In this document: positions 11,936 to 22,472 of the stretch, piece after piece | Layout: each line of letters begins with the position of its first letter | Position numbering within the stretch: position 1 is the stretch's first letter | Assembly (NCBI GenBank): GCA_038363925.1 | Contig: JAQQWL010000011.1 | Span: 7,006,001-7,070,000 of the forward strand | Length of the DNA stretch: 64,000 nucleotides | Origin: Apiospora phragmitis | Taxonomy: Eukaryota; Ascomycota; Sordariomycetes; Amphisphaeriales; Apiosporaceae | Reading direction: 5' to 3' | Program-made: the position numbers and the translations under genes | Notes under the pieces: generated by a model | Seen by the model: only the letters and a program-made list of their open reading frames with translations | What the model was told of the DNA's origin: nothing | The model's database searches: none

Positions 11936-13060
11936 GCAAATCCCTACCTCGATCACTACTTTGGTGAATTCGTATCTCGCTAATTTTTACTGACTCGATC
12001 GACCTAGCCTGGTTACAAGAGCAACCCCCTCACCCAGAGAGTCTTATACTAACTGCTCTTGTGAAGATTGAAGTGACCCAACCCTAAGTAACCCTTTTTT
12101 CGTTCAAGTTGCACGGAGCTATTAAAGCGTTTCTATTTCCCCAAACATTAGTGCCGGTCAGTGCATCCAACCTACTTTTACATGCTGACTCTGCTAGCCT
12201 ATCGGGCATCTCATGAACAGATTATGTACTCTCGTAAGGTGGGTTTCTACCTTTGCTTCTATATAATTAATATAGTGCAATCAATGGTTCCCCCAAAGCG
12301 TAAGCTATAACTGTAGCGAAAATTAGACCTATGATGGATCCGCAATGGGTGTTTCTTTCTGTTTGGTAATAATGTCTTAGAATATTTTGTGGGTGAGTAT
12401 ACGTAGAAGGGACAAAGCGATAATAAAGAGGCACTCGGCTGTCAAGCCTTGACATTTCAGACTGGGAGTCGGTAGAGAGGTTTCAGACCCAACACACACA
12501 CAGACACACACACGCTTGATCCTATCTGGGTAGTATGCAGACCATTGAATGAAGAACTATTCTGAACGGGAAACCCCCAAATCCTTTATGCAGATTCTTG
12601 GCATAGACCTCGAAAGGCTGAAGGAGAGTAGCCTCTAGCGTTTACATGAAACCCGGTAGGAGATGTTTCAGAGGATGACTAAGGGGGTGCTGTGTGACCC
12701 GGCGGAGCGCAGATGCAGCCTTTTACCCGGACTCTCGGTTGAATGTATCTGAGGCAGGTTCTGCATGAGGTTAGAGAGGCAAATCTTGGGTGCGTGTGCA
12801 AGTAGATTGAGATAAGTCCTTGTGAGAAAAGATGATAGCAATACACTTTTTGGTGGCGCATAGGTTTTATATTCGTCTAGTCTTCGGCTGTGCTTGTGTA
12901 TATGCGAATACGGACATGTCTACATGAAGCGCATTCCTGCCTCAGCCGGTAGGAATTATTGCGTGGTATAAAAAAGCAGAATTAAGGAAATCTTTCTCCG
13001 TATTCTCGTCTAGCTTCGTCATTAACAACACAACCGGCCCCGTTTTACCGGTGGAGGCAG

Positions 13061-14229
13061 TTATGTGGCGGGTTTCGAAACCGAGGCCACCGTCGCGGCA
13101 CCCATCGAAAGCATGTTGACCTGGCCCAAGGTGTTCTGGGGGAAGCGCGAGTTGAACTTGACGACGTTGCGGACCTTCTCGTAGCTGGCCGTGGAGATCT
13201 TCAGCTTTTGCGTAGCGACCATCCAGCTGACACCCTCAGTGCAAGGGGGCGTGGTCAGGGATCCCGAGTAACTATAGTAACAAAAGGGCGTGTCAGTTTA
13301 TTTGTACTTGTGATGGAGAAGCCGGGGGGACATGAGTGTATGCTCTTGGACTTACGCCTGGAAGTTGCCCGCCTTGATGGTGTCAACAAGCTCGGACATG
13401 ACCAGAGGCTTGCTCTTAGTCACGGTGCCGGGTGCCTTGATTTCCTCAATGGACGAAAACAGGGTCTCCAGCATGGTAGACACGGATGCCGTGGTGTTGG
13501 TGGCGGTGGTGGGCATCACCTTCATGCCGGCAGCAAATCGCTTGTTTGCCAAGGCCTTGTGGCGAGCCTGGAGGGCAGCAGTGTTGGCGCCAGTGTCGAT
13601 GTCAATGTACACGCCGATGACAGAGACCTCCTTCTCCGCGCTCTGGAAGACCATGTGCATCTCCACTGTAGAACATCGTCAGAAATATGTTGCTTGTAGT
13701 TGGCCAGAGTGGAGGAAACTTACTCGGCATGCTGGTGCCGTTGTCCAGATGCTCACTAGGCTGGTGGAAATGGAATTGTTTCATTTCAAACTCCTTTCCT
13801 CCCACATTGATCTTGGCACCGGTCCCTTCCATGACACCTTCGATCGTCGTACCAAGATTCTCGAACTCGATACCTTGGGGCGCGTCAGGAATCTCCAGCT
13901 TGACCTCGGAAGCTCCAATGACGTTGAATTGACCATCGACCATGCTAATAGGCGACTGATTCGTGCCCATGGCACAGGCCGAGTTCGCAGCGTCCAATGT
14001 GGCCCACTTGAAAGGCCCCTATGTACTGGATTAGTTCTGTCTCCAAGGGGGCACTAGTATTCCTTCTTCTAAAAACCCGACTTACAGTTTCGCCGAAGTA
14101 ACCGAACTTGCCAACCTCAACGCCTCCTCCCTCGGCCCGTGTATGGAGGTGTGTCCGTGACCCACAGAAACCAAATACGGGAGACGCAGCGATAGCCAGC
14201 AAGGCAAAGGCAGATAGTCTGGAGGCCAT
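13061..14229 (-). CDS. Secreted alpha-carbonic anhydrase
   Basis: Four exons: 14086-14229, 13724-14018, 13356-13665 and 13061-13271. Frame closes to 319 residues. Residues 1 to about 20 form a signal peptide (MASRLSAFALLAIAASPVFG). The alpha-class markers follow in order: FGYFGET, GPFKWATLD, the NQSPIS pocket, the zinc-binding QFHFHQPSEH and the third ligand in MEMHMVF, then YSGSLTTPPCTEGVSW near the end. The enzyme hydrates CO2 to bicarbonate outside the cell, a role tied to pH and carbon sensing. The insert between the zinc site and GSLTTPP is of ordinary length. All introns are GT-AG and short. Several N-glycosylation sites agree with secretion. Confidence 0.92.
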
Positions 14230-17200
14230 TGTGTAATAGATAAGAGTGATCGATCGGGTGAAAGAAGAGAACACGGGAAGGATCGAGCGTAAAAGATATA
14301 GAGATATGGCGAATGAGTGTTGAATGATAAGACAGAACCAAAAGAAAGACTCAAGCTCACGGAGCGAGTATGTATTATAGTAATAGTGAGATTAGAAAAG
14401 AGAGATGAATATCCAGACCCAGAATGCGCTCCACGACGACAAGTCAAGAACCATGATACCCAGAGACGTAATCTCACATATATGTATTCGATAGTACCGT
14501 GCTTGGCGACACATCATTACTCGAACAAAGATACGGGGAGTACTCAAGAGGTCTGGTCGCATGCGAGCTGGCAAGGGTCGCCTGTGAATCGTCCTGAAAC
14601 CTACGCATCGTGTACCGAGGGGCCTGGCTCGAGCCAGGGTGTGAAGTGGTATCCCTCACTGTTTGGTTCCGATGTTGGGGCTGGGCAGCGAATCACGACA
14701 AGGTTGATGGATCCAGATACTACCCCGGACTGCGAGCAGAAAGGGCTCGGCAAAGGCCGAAACCCCCTGCCGAAGAGAGAAGCAGGCAAATAAGTGGTTC
14801 CCCCCAGCGAGAGATCCTCAAAACTACCCGTATACGGACGCCAAGTGACGTTGAGATGCATCTGGAGTATCATGAGCTAATTGCTGAGCAAGAGGGAGAT
14901 GAGAGGCATCCATGGAATTGGTCTCCTTCTACCGCGCCTACTTGGCCAAGGCTGGGCATTTTCAGATAGCCCGGAAGCGGTAGCAGAACATCCTGTTTAA
15001 TGCTAAACGTTCTGTATGTAGGATGACTAGACGAACGCGAACGTGGCAAAGCAGCTGTGATGTCAAGACTGCGGAAACGAGGCTTGGGAAACAGACTAGA
15101 CTGGTGTAGGAGCAGACGAGAGGAACATGAGGCTATGGCAGAACTACTGGCCATCTATGTGTCCCAAGAAACAACACACCATAAAATTGAGCCTTTCAGT
15201 CCAAAGCACAAAAGAACGGGGGAGAAGGAGAGGAATAAGAAGGCGGCGGCGACGTGTGAAGCGGTCGTCGCTGACCGGGATATCAACAGCCAGTCGGAGA
15301 GGAGACGCGCGAAGAATCTCCACCCGGGCCAAGAAGCGGTTTGAAGCAGTCTTGCTGAACAGACCCATCAATACAGCAACGTTGGGTCCGGCATCGCCAA
15401 GGTATAACGTCTTTCTTTCTTTTCTGATCAGGGCCTCTGTTGAGTCTCGGCGCTTGGCTAGCAGAGAAAGAGGTGGGAAGAGCCAAGAGTAAGCGTGAGG
15501 TAAGCCAATGCAGCGCATGGTTGACACCTCCTGGCCGACTTGGCAGGATTCAATTGAGCCCCCTTCGAGGTAAGATGGCAGAAGGCGAAGCGTGTAGATG
15601 CGACGCGCCAGGAGGCAATCAACGAAGAAATCATGCCATTTTACCCAAAGGTGTGCTTGGCAAATTTGGCAGAAGGTCTGGGCACAACCTCCTCCCTTAG
15701 CCACCATTGGTGTGACAGGCCTGTCGAATGCACGAATGAGTGCCGGTGTGTTTGGCTTGGAATGATTGAAACTGACGACCTGCTCAGCCGCAAGCAAGTG
15801 TTGCTGTTGGTATTTCCTAATGGTATCTGATGGTGTCAGGTCCGGATGGTATGTTGGAACTTGGAGGGGCCACCTAGGCCACGTGCATTTACACAAGTAA
15901 TACGGGTACATTCGGCGTGCGGGAATGGCGCATCAAACCGACGGTTATTGTTGGTCCCGAGTCTTTGGGAAGGATGAACGACAAGGACAATTAGGTACTC
16001 GCGACATTGCGCCATTCCAAACGCGAGCACGAGGACAAGCAATTGATGCGATCGATTTAGCCCAGAACCAGACAAGCCCAAGATAGTAGTCAGGACAGGA
16101 GTCGAGGCCAAGGGCGTCAAGTGTGAAACGGCCTGTCTGGGGAAACACGCTACACGTTTTTTGCCATGGAAATGGGCGTTGCTTGGTACAAGCTTGTAGT
16201 TGCTGTAGGACTGTAGATAGGCATAGAACATTATGTGAGCTTTGGGCAAAAGACCCCTGGCTCTTGGCGGAAGTCCTGCCATTGATAATGAAATGAGAGA
16301 ATAACTTCCAAGCCGTATGCGATGGTTCATGCCGGTCTTCTTCGAGTCATTCGCTCGTGGGTGGGCGTCGCTCACCGCTCTGAACTAACTGGACGGTGTA
16401 ATTATCCCGCCAGAATCAAAACATGACGAGATGCGATTTGTTTATTGCCAGAAATAATAAGCATTCAAACAGGAATCGCACGTTTCCGACGGTATCATAT
16501 GAAGATGAAGCCCCGAAGCTCAGACGAACATGGGCGGTCCAGTGGTCCAATGGTTTCGCTGTAAGGCTGATTACTTGTGGCAGATGTGGCAGTGTGGCTG
16601 GTAAGCGCTGGGGAGTTCTCAATTCGCCATCCCTGGACACGGAAGTTTGGAAGTTCGAGTTCATCTTGCGGCTATTTCCAGCACCGGCACATCCCAGAAC
16701 CAAACTCCTTGTTAAACTTTATTTGCCTGTCGGATGTATTATATATAGATCCATCCAGAGCGCATCTTTACACGCGTACGATGGTCATTAGACGCGACTT
16801 GGCACTTGGCCACAAATTGAAATAGATATCCTCCCACGAGAGATTATTTTGTTCCCACGTTTTCTGGGTCGAGACTGCACGTCGTCATAAGGCCTAGATG
16901 AGCCGACACCGCACGAATCAGTCAAGGCTGTAGCAAATTGATGAATGCTCTCTATCGGCCAGCCCAGGACTGACAGTTCATTTCATCGGTCACTTGACGG
17001 CCACGTTCAAGTCATGTTCTTTGTCGCCTCCCTCCCATCTGATCAGGTCCGACTACCCGGGTCGACAGGGTTTCCCCGGCCAAACCGCCCTCTTGGGACC
17101 TCTATGCTTAGTGGAGGCTGCAACTCGTATCGAGACCAATCTTGATGGCATGACGACGACGAAATCAACTCGGTAGCACATTCGGCACGTGGCTGTATTC

Positions 17201-18127
17201 AGATTGCTGAAGTCGATCTCTCCTCTACTATTCAGCTGATGACTGAGGCAAAGGTAGTGTGGATGAGTATAGACGCCTACGGCTATATCCATACGGCAAA
17301 TTCCGTCAGGCAGACAGTTACAAGTCATGAGCCCCGGAAGTGTCCTGTTGCTGGACATTCGTACAGCCCACGATAGTCTGAAGTTGTGCCATTATCCCTA
17401 TGTTTGGGTAGAACCAGAGCTTGCCTGGGTGACCATTCGCGTGGTAGGTTAGTTGTGCATAATAATAGCTCATATCGACTATCAAAACGGCGCGGTGTTC
17501 GTGCAACTAGGAGGAGCCGCACGACTTCTCTGAGAATGAGCAGAATTCTTTATGATCGTTACAAAGGGCAGTGCATACGAACAAGGAGCCGTCAGGACAT
17601 ATGACTGACGGGCGTCGACGGATTCTTTGTGACGACTCCAATTGTATCGAAACGAACACCATGAAAGCCCCTGGAAGCCCTCTAAGCTGCTCTGTGCAAT
17701 GTTGGTGATGGTATCTCTATGCAATTACACAATAGCTTTGTTGAATGATGTGATACAACAAGGCCCGGGTGGGTTTCCCTCTCTGGGGTTGTTTAAGGGG
17801 TCGCATGCAGGGGAGGACGGCGGCTGAAGGATCAAAGCCAGCTCAGGAATGCAGGATCGATCTCCTTTGTCCCCACGACACAATGTATTATGGCCGACCC
17901 CCCTTTATGATCGGGGGACAACAACTCTGACAGAGTTATCCTTTGATGGCTCTTATCGTCTTTGACGATCGCCAGAGCACCCCATGGTAATAAGAAGATG
18001 CCGAGATGCCGATGGGCAAACAGGAAGGAGCTTGCCTAATCAGACACACCTCCTTTTACCACCACTATACAAACTTATCCACCCACTTCTAAGAAGAGTT
18101 CTTCAGACGAGCCTTTTCCATTTCATC
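14230..18127. other. Long intergenic stretch before the kinesin
   Basis: Nearly 4 kb without a recognisable gene. The longest frame, 15144-15911 on the minus strand (255 codons), has no domain, no signal peptide and an odd composition, so I do not call it. The right end should carry the kinesin promoter and 5' leader. No repeats or tRNA were recognised. Confidence 0.45.
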
Positions 18128-20929
18128 ATGAGCGGCCGATCTCAGCAGCAGTCTGGACCCTCCGAGTCCTCGGGTCCGCCCGGACATGAGGCCTGCATCA
18201 AGGCTGTCGTGACCGTCCAGGATGAGGTGAAGAAGCTCGCAAAGAACCACGAGATTACGCAAATCACCGAGGAGCTGGTGACCGCGATCTGCGACTACCT
18301 CAACGATGAGCTGTCTTTCAAGTATGGGGCTCGAGACATGACCCAGAAGCTGGTAGAGCTGCGGTTTCAGACCGTCGTGGACAAGATGAAGATCTGCTCG
18401 AAGCAGCATGACTGCGTCACCTACCTCGACATCGTCAAGAACGTGCAAACCCAGTTCGACGAGCGCGCCACGGAGTTCTTCAACAGACAAAATGAGGCGC
18501 TCGCCACGCGGGACAACAGAGACGAGGAGAAGGAGCAGATCAAGTTTGACGAGTGGCAGAAATGGCACACTTACCTCGACGCCAAGTTCGCCGAGCAAAG
18601 AGCCGTGATTACGGGCGCAGATGCTACGGGTACAGACAATGGAGCTGGCGTTGGGCTGTTGAGGCAGAAGCCAGCGATAATCGATAGCCGGCAATTGTCG
18701 AAAGCATCGGTGGAGCAGTTGCTGAAAGAGGGCAACCTTGCCGTTAAGAACTTGCTGGAAGATGCTGAGCAGAAGGCCACCGATATCCGGGTTCTACAGG
18801 ACCAATTGAAGCGGCTCACGGAAAAAGGCACTCCCAGAACCCCTCCCCGCTCCGATACGTCGCCGGCGACGCCGTCGTCCCCGGGGCGCGCTGTAGTGCC
18901 CTCCAGTCCCACGTCGAGGGAGGTCAACAAGCAGCTCCAGGAGGCGAAGAAGGGGCGGCATGAAGCAAACAAGCTGGCCGACCAGGCGGATGAGGCCCGG
19001 AAAGCGGCGGTGCATGACCGTGAGGAGGCGGAGAAGGCCCGGGATGAGGCGAAGCAAGCCCAAAAGGAGGCGGAGCGGGACGCCGAGGCCCTGCGCCAGG
19101 AGAACGCGGACCTGCAGGAGAAAATGCGCCAGGAGCGCAAGTCGCAGGAGTCGCAGCTCCAAGACACCGACGCGCAGATGCAGACCCTCCAGGACGCGTA
19201 CGAGGGCATCGAGGAGAAACTGGGGAAGAGCCTGGAGGCCAACGCCAAGCTGTACGACGAGCTCTGCGACGCCAAAGGCAACCTGCGCGTCGTGGCGCGC
19301 GTCCGGCCCCCGCTGGGCGAGGCCCCCGAGGAGGTCGACGACATCGAGACGCGCAAGGGAGAGCTGGTCGACCAAATCCAGTACCTGGGTATTCCCGACC
19401 CCCAGCACCAGTCCTTGTTGTCGAAGCAGGGCGGAGAGGCGCCCCCCAAGGAGTACCTCGGACAGTTCGAGCGCGTCTTCGACGCGTCCGCCACCAACGC
19501 CGACATCTTCGACGAGGTCAAGCCGATCATCGGCAGCACCTTCAACGGCAAGCGCGCCTGCGTCTTCGCCTACGGCCAGTCGGGCTCGGGCAAGACGTAC
19601 ACCCTTGGCACGGCGGAAGGCCCGAGCGACACCTCGCTCGAGGAGGGCGGCATGATTCCTCGGACGATGGGCATGCTGGACAGATGGATCGAGGATCGTA
19701 AGAACACCTGGAAGTACGTTGTCTACGCGCAGTTCCTGGAGATCTATTCCGAGAAAGTCTACGACCTTCTGGAGCAAGAACGGAAAGCAATCGACGTCAG
19801 CTTTGCGGCGGACGGATCCTATTTTGCAGATTGCATCTCCGTGCAGGTCACCGACAACGTGGACGGGCTGAGCCTTTTGAACCTTAATATGGTAGACCAG
19901 GTGCTTTCGGATGCGGCTAAGAAGCGCAGTGTCCGGTCTACCAAAAAGAACGACCAGTCGAGCCGCTCTCACTCCGTGCTGACACTGAAGATCGAGGGCC
20001 GACACAATACCAAGAAGGATAAGAACGGCAACCCGATCAAGACATCGGGCGTCTTGAACCTGATCGACTTGGCCGGAAGTGAACGATTTACAGCAGGTGA
20101 CAAAGCGAGCTCGGCTGAGGGCGTTAAGATCAACATGTCGCTCTCGACCCTGCGCAAGGTCATTGGCGAAATGGCGGACCCCAAGTCGACGCGCACCAGC
20201 TATAGGGAGTCGATTCTGACCAAGCTCCTGGACCCGTGCCTGGGCAAGGGCTCCAAGGTCATCATGCTGACCATGGTGTCGCCCCTGATTAGGGACCGCG
20301 AGGAGACTAGGAACACTCTCAAATTTGCGCAGGTCGCGACGCATGCCAAAATGCAGACCCTTCGTGCGCCCAACAAACTGAGTAGCTCCCCTTCTTCGTC
20401 TGCCGCCTCCTCCTCCTCCGCCACCCCCCCTTCTACCCAGATACCGCGCACACCAACCGCCAACAGACCGACGCGGCCCTCTATGGCAGACAACAAACCG
20501 CCGCAGGCTCGGTCTAGCGCGTCCCACCAGAGGCCACCACCACCCTCGCGGATAGATACGAGCCGCGGATCAGGGATCCCGATTCCCTCCTCTGCGACTT
20601 CGTCTGCGTCACCGAGAAACCTTCGAAGAACCCCCGCTGCCGCGTCTAGATTCCGGGAAGACGCTGGTGGGCACGGTAAGCAGGCTCCTCCTATTGTGCA
20701 AAGTAGAATCAGCTCCCCTCCCCCCAAACCCGTGTCTTTCCATGAGCGCATCGCCAGCGCCCGAGGCAGCCCTGGCGATGACGACCACCCACCCCAGCCC
20801 AAGACTCCCACCACCCCGGGGGCGGGCCATGTCCCCAAGCCCGTCGGCTCCACGCTGGGCCGCAGCAACGCGGTGCGGAAGCCTTCCACAGCGTCGGGCC
20901 TCCACAGGACGCCGCCGAGTAAGCCCTAA
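18128..20929 (+). CDS. Divergent kinesin with internal motor domain
   Basis: Single exon of 933 residues. The start at 18128 (MSGRSQQQSG) is preferred over an in-frame ATG at 17984 that adds 48 uncharacteristic residues. Residues about 15-165 are helical and unrecognised. A Pro/Ser linker near 235-260 leads to a charged Ala/Glu/Lys coiled coil of about 270-380. The motor begins at about 385 with NLRVVARVRP, a neck-motor junction typical of kinesin-14. The P-loop GQSGSGKT is at about 483-490, switch I is NDQSSRSH and switch II is LIDLAGSERF near 645. The helix that is usually ALGDVISAL reads STLRKVIGEMA. After the motor (about 735) comes a 200-residue Ser/Pro/Arg-rich disordered tail. Minus-end-directed movement is inferred from the neck only. 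Confidence 0.93.
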   Translation: MSGRSQQQSGPSESSGPPGHEACIKAVVTVQDEVKKLAKNHEITQITEELVTAICDYLNDELSFKYGARDMTQKLVELRFQTVVDKMKICSKQHDCVTYLDIVKNVQTQFDERATEFFNRQNEALATRDNRDEEKEQIKFDEWQKWHTYLDAKFAEQRAVITGADATGTDNGAGVGLLRQKPAIIDSRQLSKASVEQLLKEGNLAVKNLLEDAEQKATDIRVLQDQLKRLTEKGTPRTPPRSDTSPATPSSPGRAVVPSSPTSREVNKQLQEAKKGRHEANKLADQADEARKAAVHDREEAEKARDEAKQAQKEAERDAEALRQENADLQEKMRQERKSQESQLQDTDAQMQTLQDAYEGIEEKLGKSLEANAKLYDELCDAKGNLRVVARVRPPLGEAPEEVDDIETRKGELVDQIQYLGIPDPQHQSLLSKQGGEAPPKEYLGQFERVFDASATNADIFDEVKPIIGSTFNGKRACVFAYGQSGSGKTYTLGTAEGPSDTSLEEGGMIPRTMGMLDRWIEDRKNTWKYVVYAQFLEIYSEKVYDLLEQERKAIDVSFAADGSYFADCISVQVTDNVDGLSLLNLNMVDQVLSDAAKKRSVRSTKKNDQSSRSHSVLTLKIEGRHNTKKDKNGNPIKTSGVLNLIDLAGSERFTAGDKASSAEGVKINMSLSTLRKVIGEMADPKSTRTSYRESILTKLLDPCLGKGSKVIMLTMVSPLIRDREETRNTLKFAQVATHAKMQTLRAPNKLSSSPSSSAASSSSATPPSTQIPRTPTANRPTRPSMADNKPPQARSSASHQRPPPPSRIDTSRGSGIPIPSSATSSASPRNLRRTPAAASRFREDAGGHGKQAPPIVQSRISSPPPKPVSFHERIASARGSPGDDDHPPQPKTPTTPGAGHVPKPVGSTLGRSNAVRKPSTASGLHRTPPSKP

Positions 20930-21375
20930 GCGCCTTGGGAGTACAAGGGACTAATGTACCGATGTAGTATGATAGGACTGATCGATCAAGGCCCGTACCA
21001 GCAGCAGCAGCAGCAGCAACAACAACCGAGCAAGCGAGACGCGATATATCAGCACTTGCCAACGGACGATAATTGGTGATGGTAAGTTGATGCCGAGAAC
21101 AAAAACGATAGAATTGGTTGGAAGGGTTGCGGCGTAACAGGTAATCCCACTTAACGTAATATAACCCCTGATTTTACCTCAATGATGCAAGAACTAGTCC
21201 TCTGTGAAAGTGTTTCCCTCGATTTCTGCGCGTGTTCGACACTAACTAGGAAGGCGGGCAGCGATCGAGTTACTGAGGGTGGAGGATGGGGGCTGTATAT
21301 CGTGGGATCACACTTGTATGTGTGTCCCTGCTCATAAATTTGAGGAAAAGGCTGCGCTCGCGCCCGATTGGCTGC
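20930..21375. other. Kinesin 3' flank with CAG/CAA repeat
   Basis: Holds a short CAG then CAA trinucleotide run at about 20999-21027, probably in the kinesin 3' untranslated region, and the worn upstream part of the MFS pseudogene. No separate gene is seen. Confidence 0.5.
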
Positions 21376-22032
21376 CATGCTGGTCTGCCGCTTCCTCGTG
21401 GGCCTCGCGGGCAGCGTCACCATCGCCGACCTCTCCACGCGCCACGCACGAGAGCGGCGCCTTCATGGCCATCTACGGCCTCTGCAACGTCCTTAGCCTT
21501 CCCTCGGCCATGCCCCATCCCAGACTACATGACGCAAACCTCAGCTGGCGCTGGATATTTCTGAGCCGTTCTCGCGCTGACCGTGCCCGTCATGCACCGC
21601 CACCTGCTGCGACCGCTTGCACTTCCTCACGGAACCCATCATCATGTTCGCCACGGTGTACAATGAGCTTCCTGTACGGGTTATATTTATGTTCAACGAG
21701 GCCGTTCCCTCTGGTGCTCGGGCCCCGGCGGCCATGGCTTCAACATGGGCTAGACCAGTATCTGCTTCTTAGGCCTGACGCGGGGCCTCTGCGTCGCCTA
21801 CTGCCTCTACCCGCTGCAGGAGCGGCACTACCGCGCGCGCCCGGCGCCGTCCTCATCCCCGTCTTCACTGTTCTGGTTCGCCTGGACCTCGCTCCCATCG
21901 GCGCCCTAGATCGTGCTCATCCTGGTCAGCGTCTTGTTCGGCGCGGGCATCTATATCATTATCCTGAGCATCCGCTTGAGAAGCCCCTGGGCTCGCGAGC
22001 ATTTCGATACAGACGAGGATGCGATGCACTGA
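21376..22032 (+). pseudogene. MFS transporter pseudogene (DHA1 drug/polyamine type)
   Basis: Transporter pieces appear in order but in different frames. MLVCRFLVGLAGSVTIADLS near 21376 matches the family stretch around helix 4. MAIYGL and LSWRWIF match the next helices. FLTEPIIMF and LYGL pieces follow, then GFNMG and TSICFLGLTRGL, and finally LFWFAWTSLPSAP and VLFGAGIYIIILSIRLRSPW near the C-terminal helices. The reading is broken by several frameshifts and by TAG codons at 21751-21753 (a Gln in relatives) and 21907-21909 (a Trp in relatives). Much of a 500-residue transporter is missing. It lies just after the kinesin and is surely non-functional. The assignment to the polyamine/multidrug branch rests on the WFAWTSLPS-type motif. 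Confidence 0.85.
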
Positions 22033-22472
22033 TTTGCCGAGCCTAGAGTTATGCATGATGATGAACAAGCTGCCTATTGGGTGATGATATAGGTAAGTAC
22101 GTACTTGATTGATCGCAGCTCTGGTGCACGCCAGAAATGCGAACACATAGTTGCTGGGTGGGCACAATGCTGGGAGACAAAGAAGGCATCGTTAGTTCAG
22201 GATTCACAACCATGAATTATAGTTGCCGAACGAGGTAGCAAGGCTGGGTTTGAAATCTTCCATCTTCATACAACTTCGTAGACTACAATAGCGTGGCCTC
22301 AGGCAACACAGCCCATGTTTCCAAGAAAGCCTCTCAGTGCATCTACAAGAATATCTTGTACAGCTTCCTTTTAATTTTTTTTCTTCAATCCAAAGCTTAA
22401 CGAACTCTCGTATCCGCTTAGGACATCAGTCTCCACTAACTAGACTACCGACATGCTGCTTTGGTTGCAGAT
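22033..22472. other. Intergenic, MFS remnant to eIF2A
   Basis: Contains the 3' flank of eIF2A, which runs leftward, and sequence beyond the transporter remnant. No gene is recognised. Confidence 0.5.

Larger units (their letters stand above)
10789..13060. other. AT-rich intergenic stretch with foldback and poly-T
   Basis: No coding region is recognisable. It holds the inverted repeat at 11749-11814, a run of 21 T at 11915-11935 and a CA-rich simple repeat near 12491-12513. Base composition is more AT-rich than the flanking genes. It could be the remains of a small non-autonomous element, but no terminal repeats or target-site duplication were found. Confidence 0.5.

Noticed and set aside
12491..12513. 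CA-rich simple repeat as a functional element
   Set aside because: Short dinucleotide repeats are common in fungal intergenic DNA and nothing links this one to a gene.
15144..15911. 255-codon minus-strand frame
   Set aside because: No recognisable domain, odd Cys/Leu/Arg composition, no splice or start context; it may be chance.
16545..16620. Possible tRNA-like stretch
   Set aside because: No consistent T-loop GTTC sequence and no acceptor stem pairing.
18794..20527. 577-codon open frame antisense to the kinesin
   Set aside because: It is the mirror of GC-rich kinesin codons, has no domain, and the sense strand has complete motor motifs.
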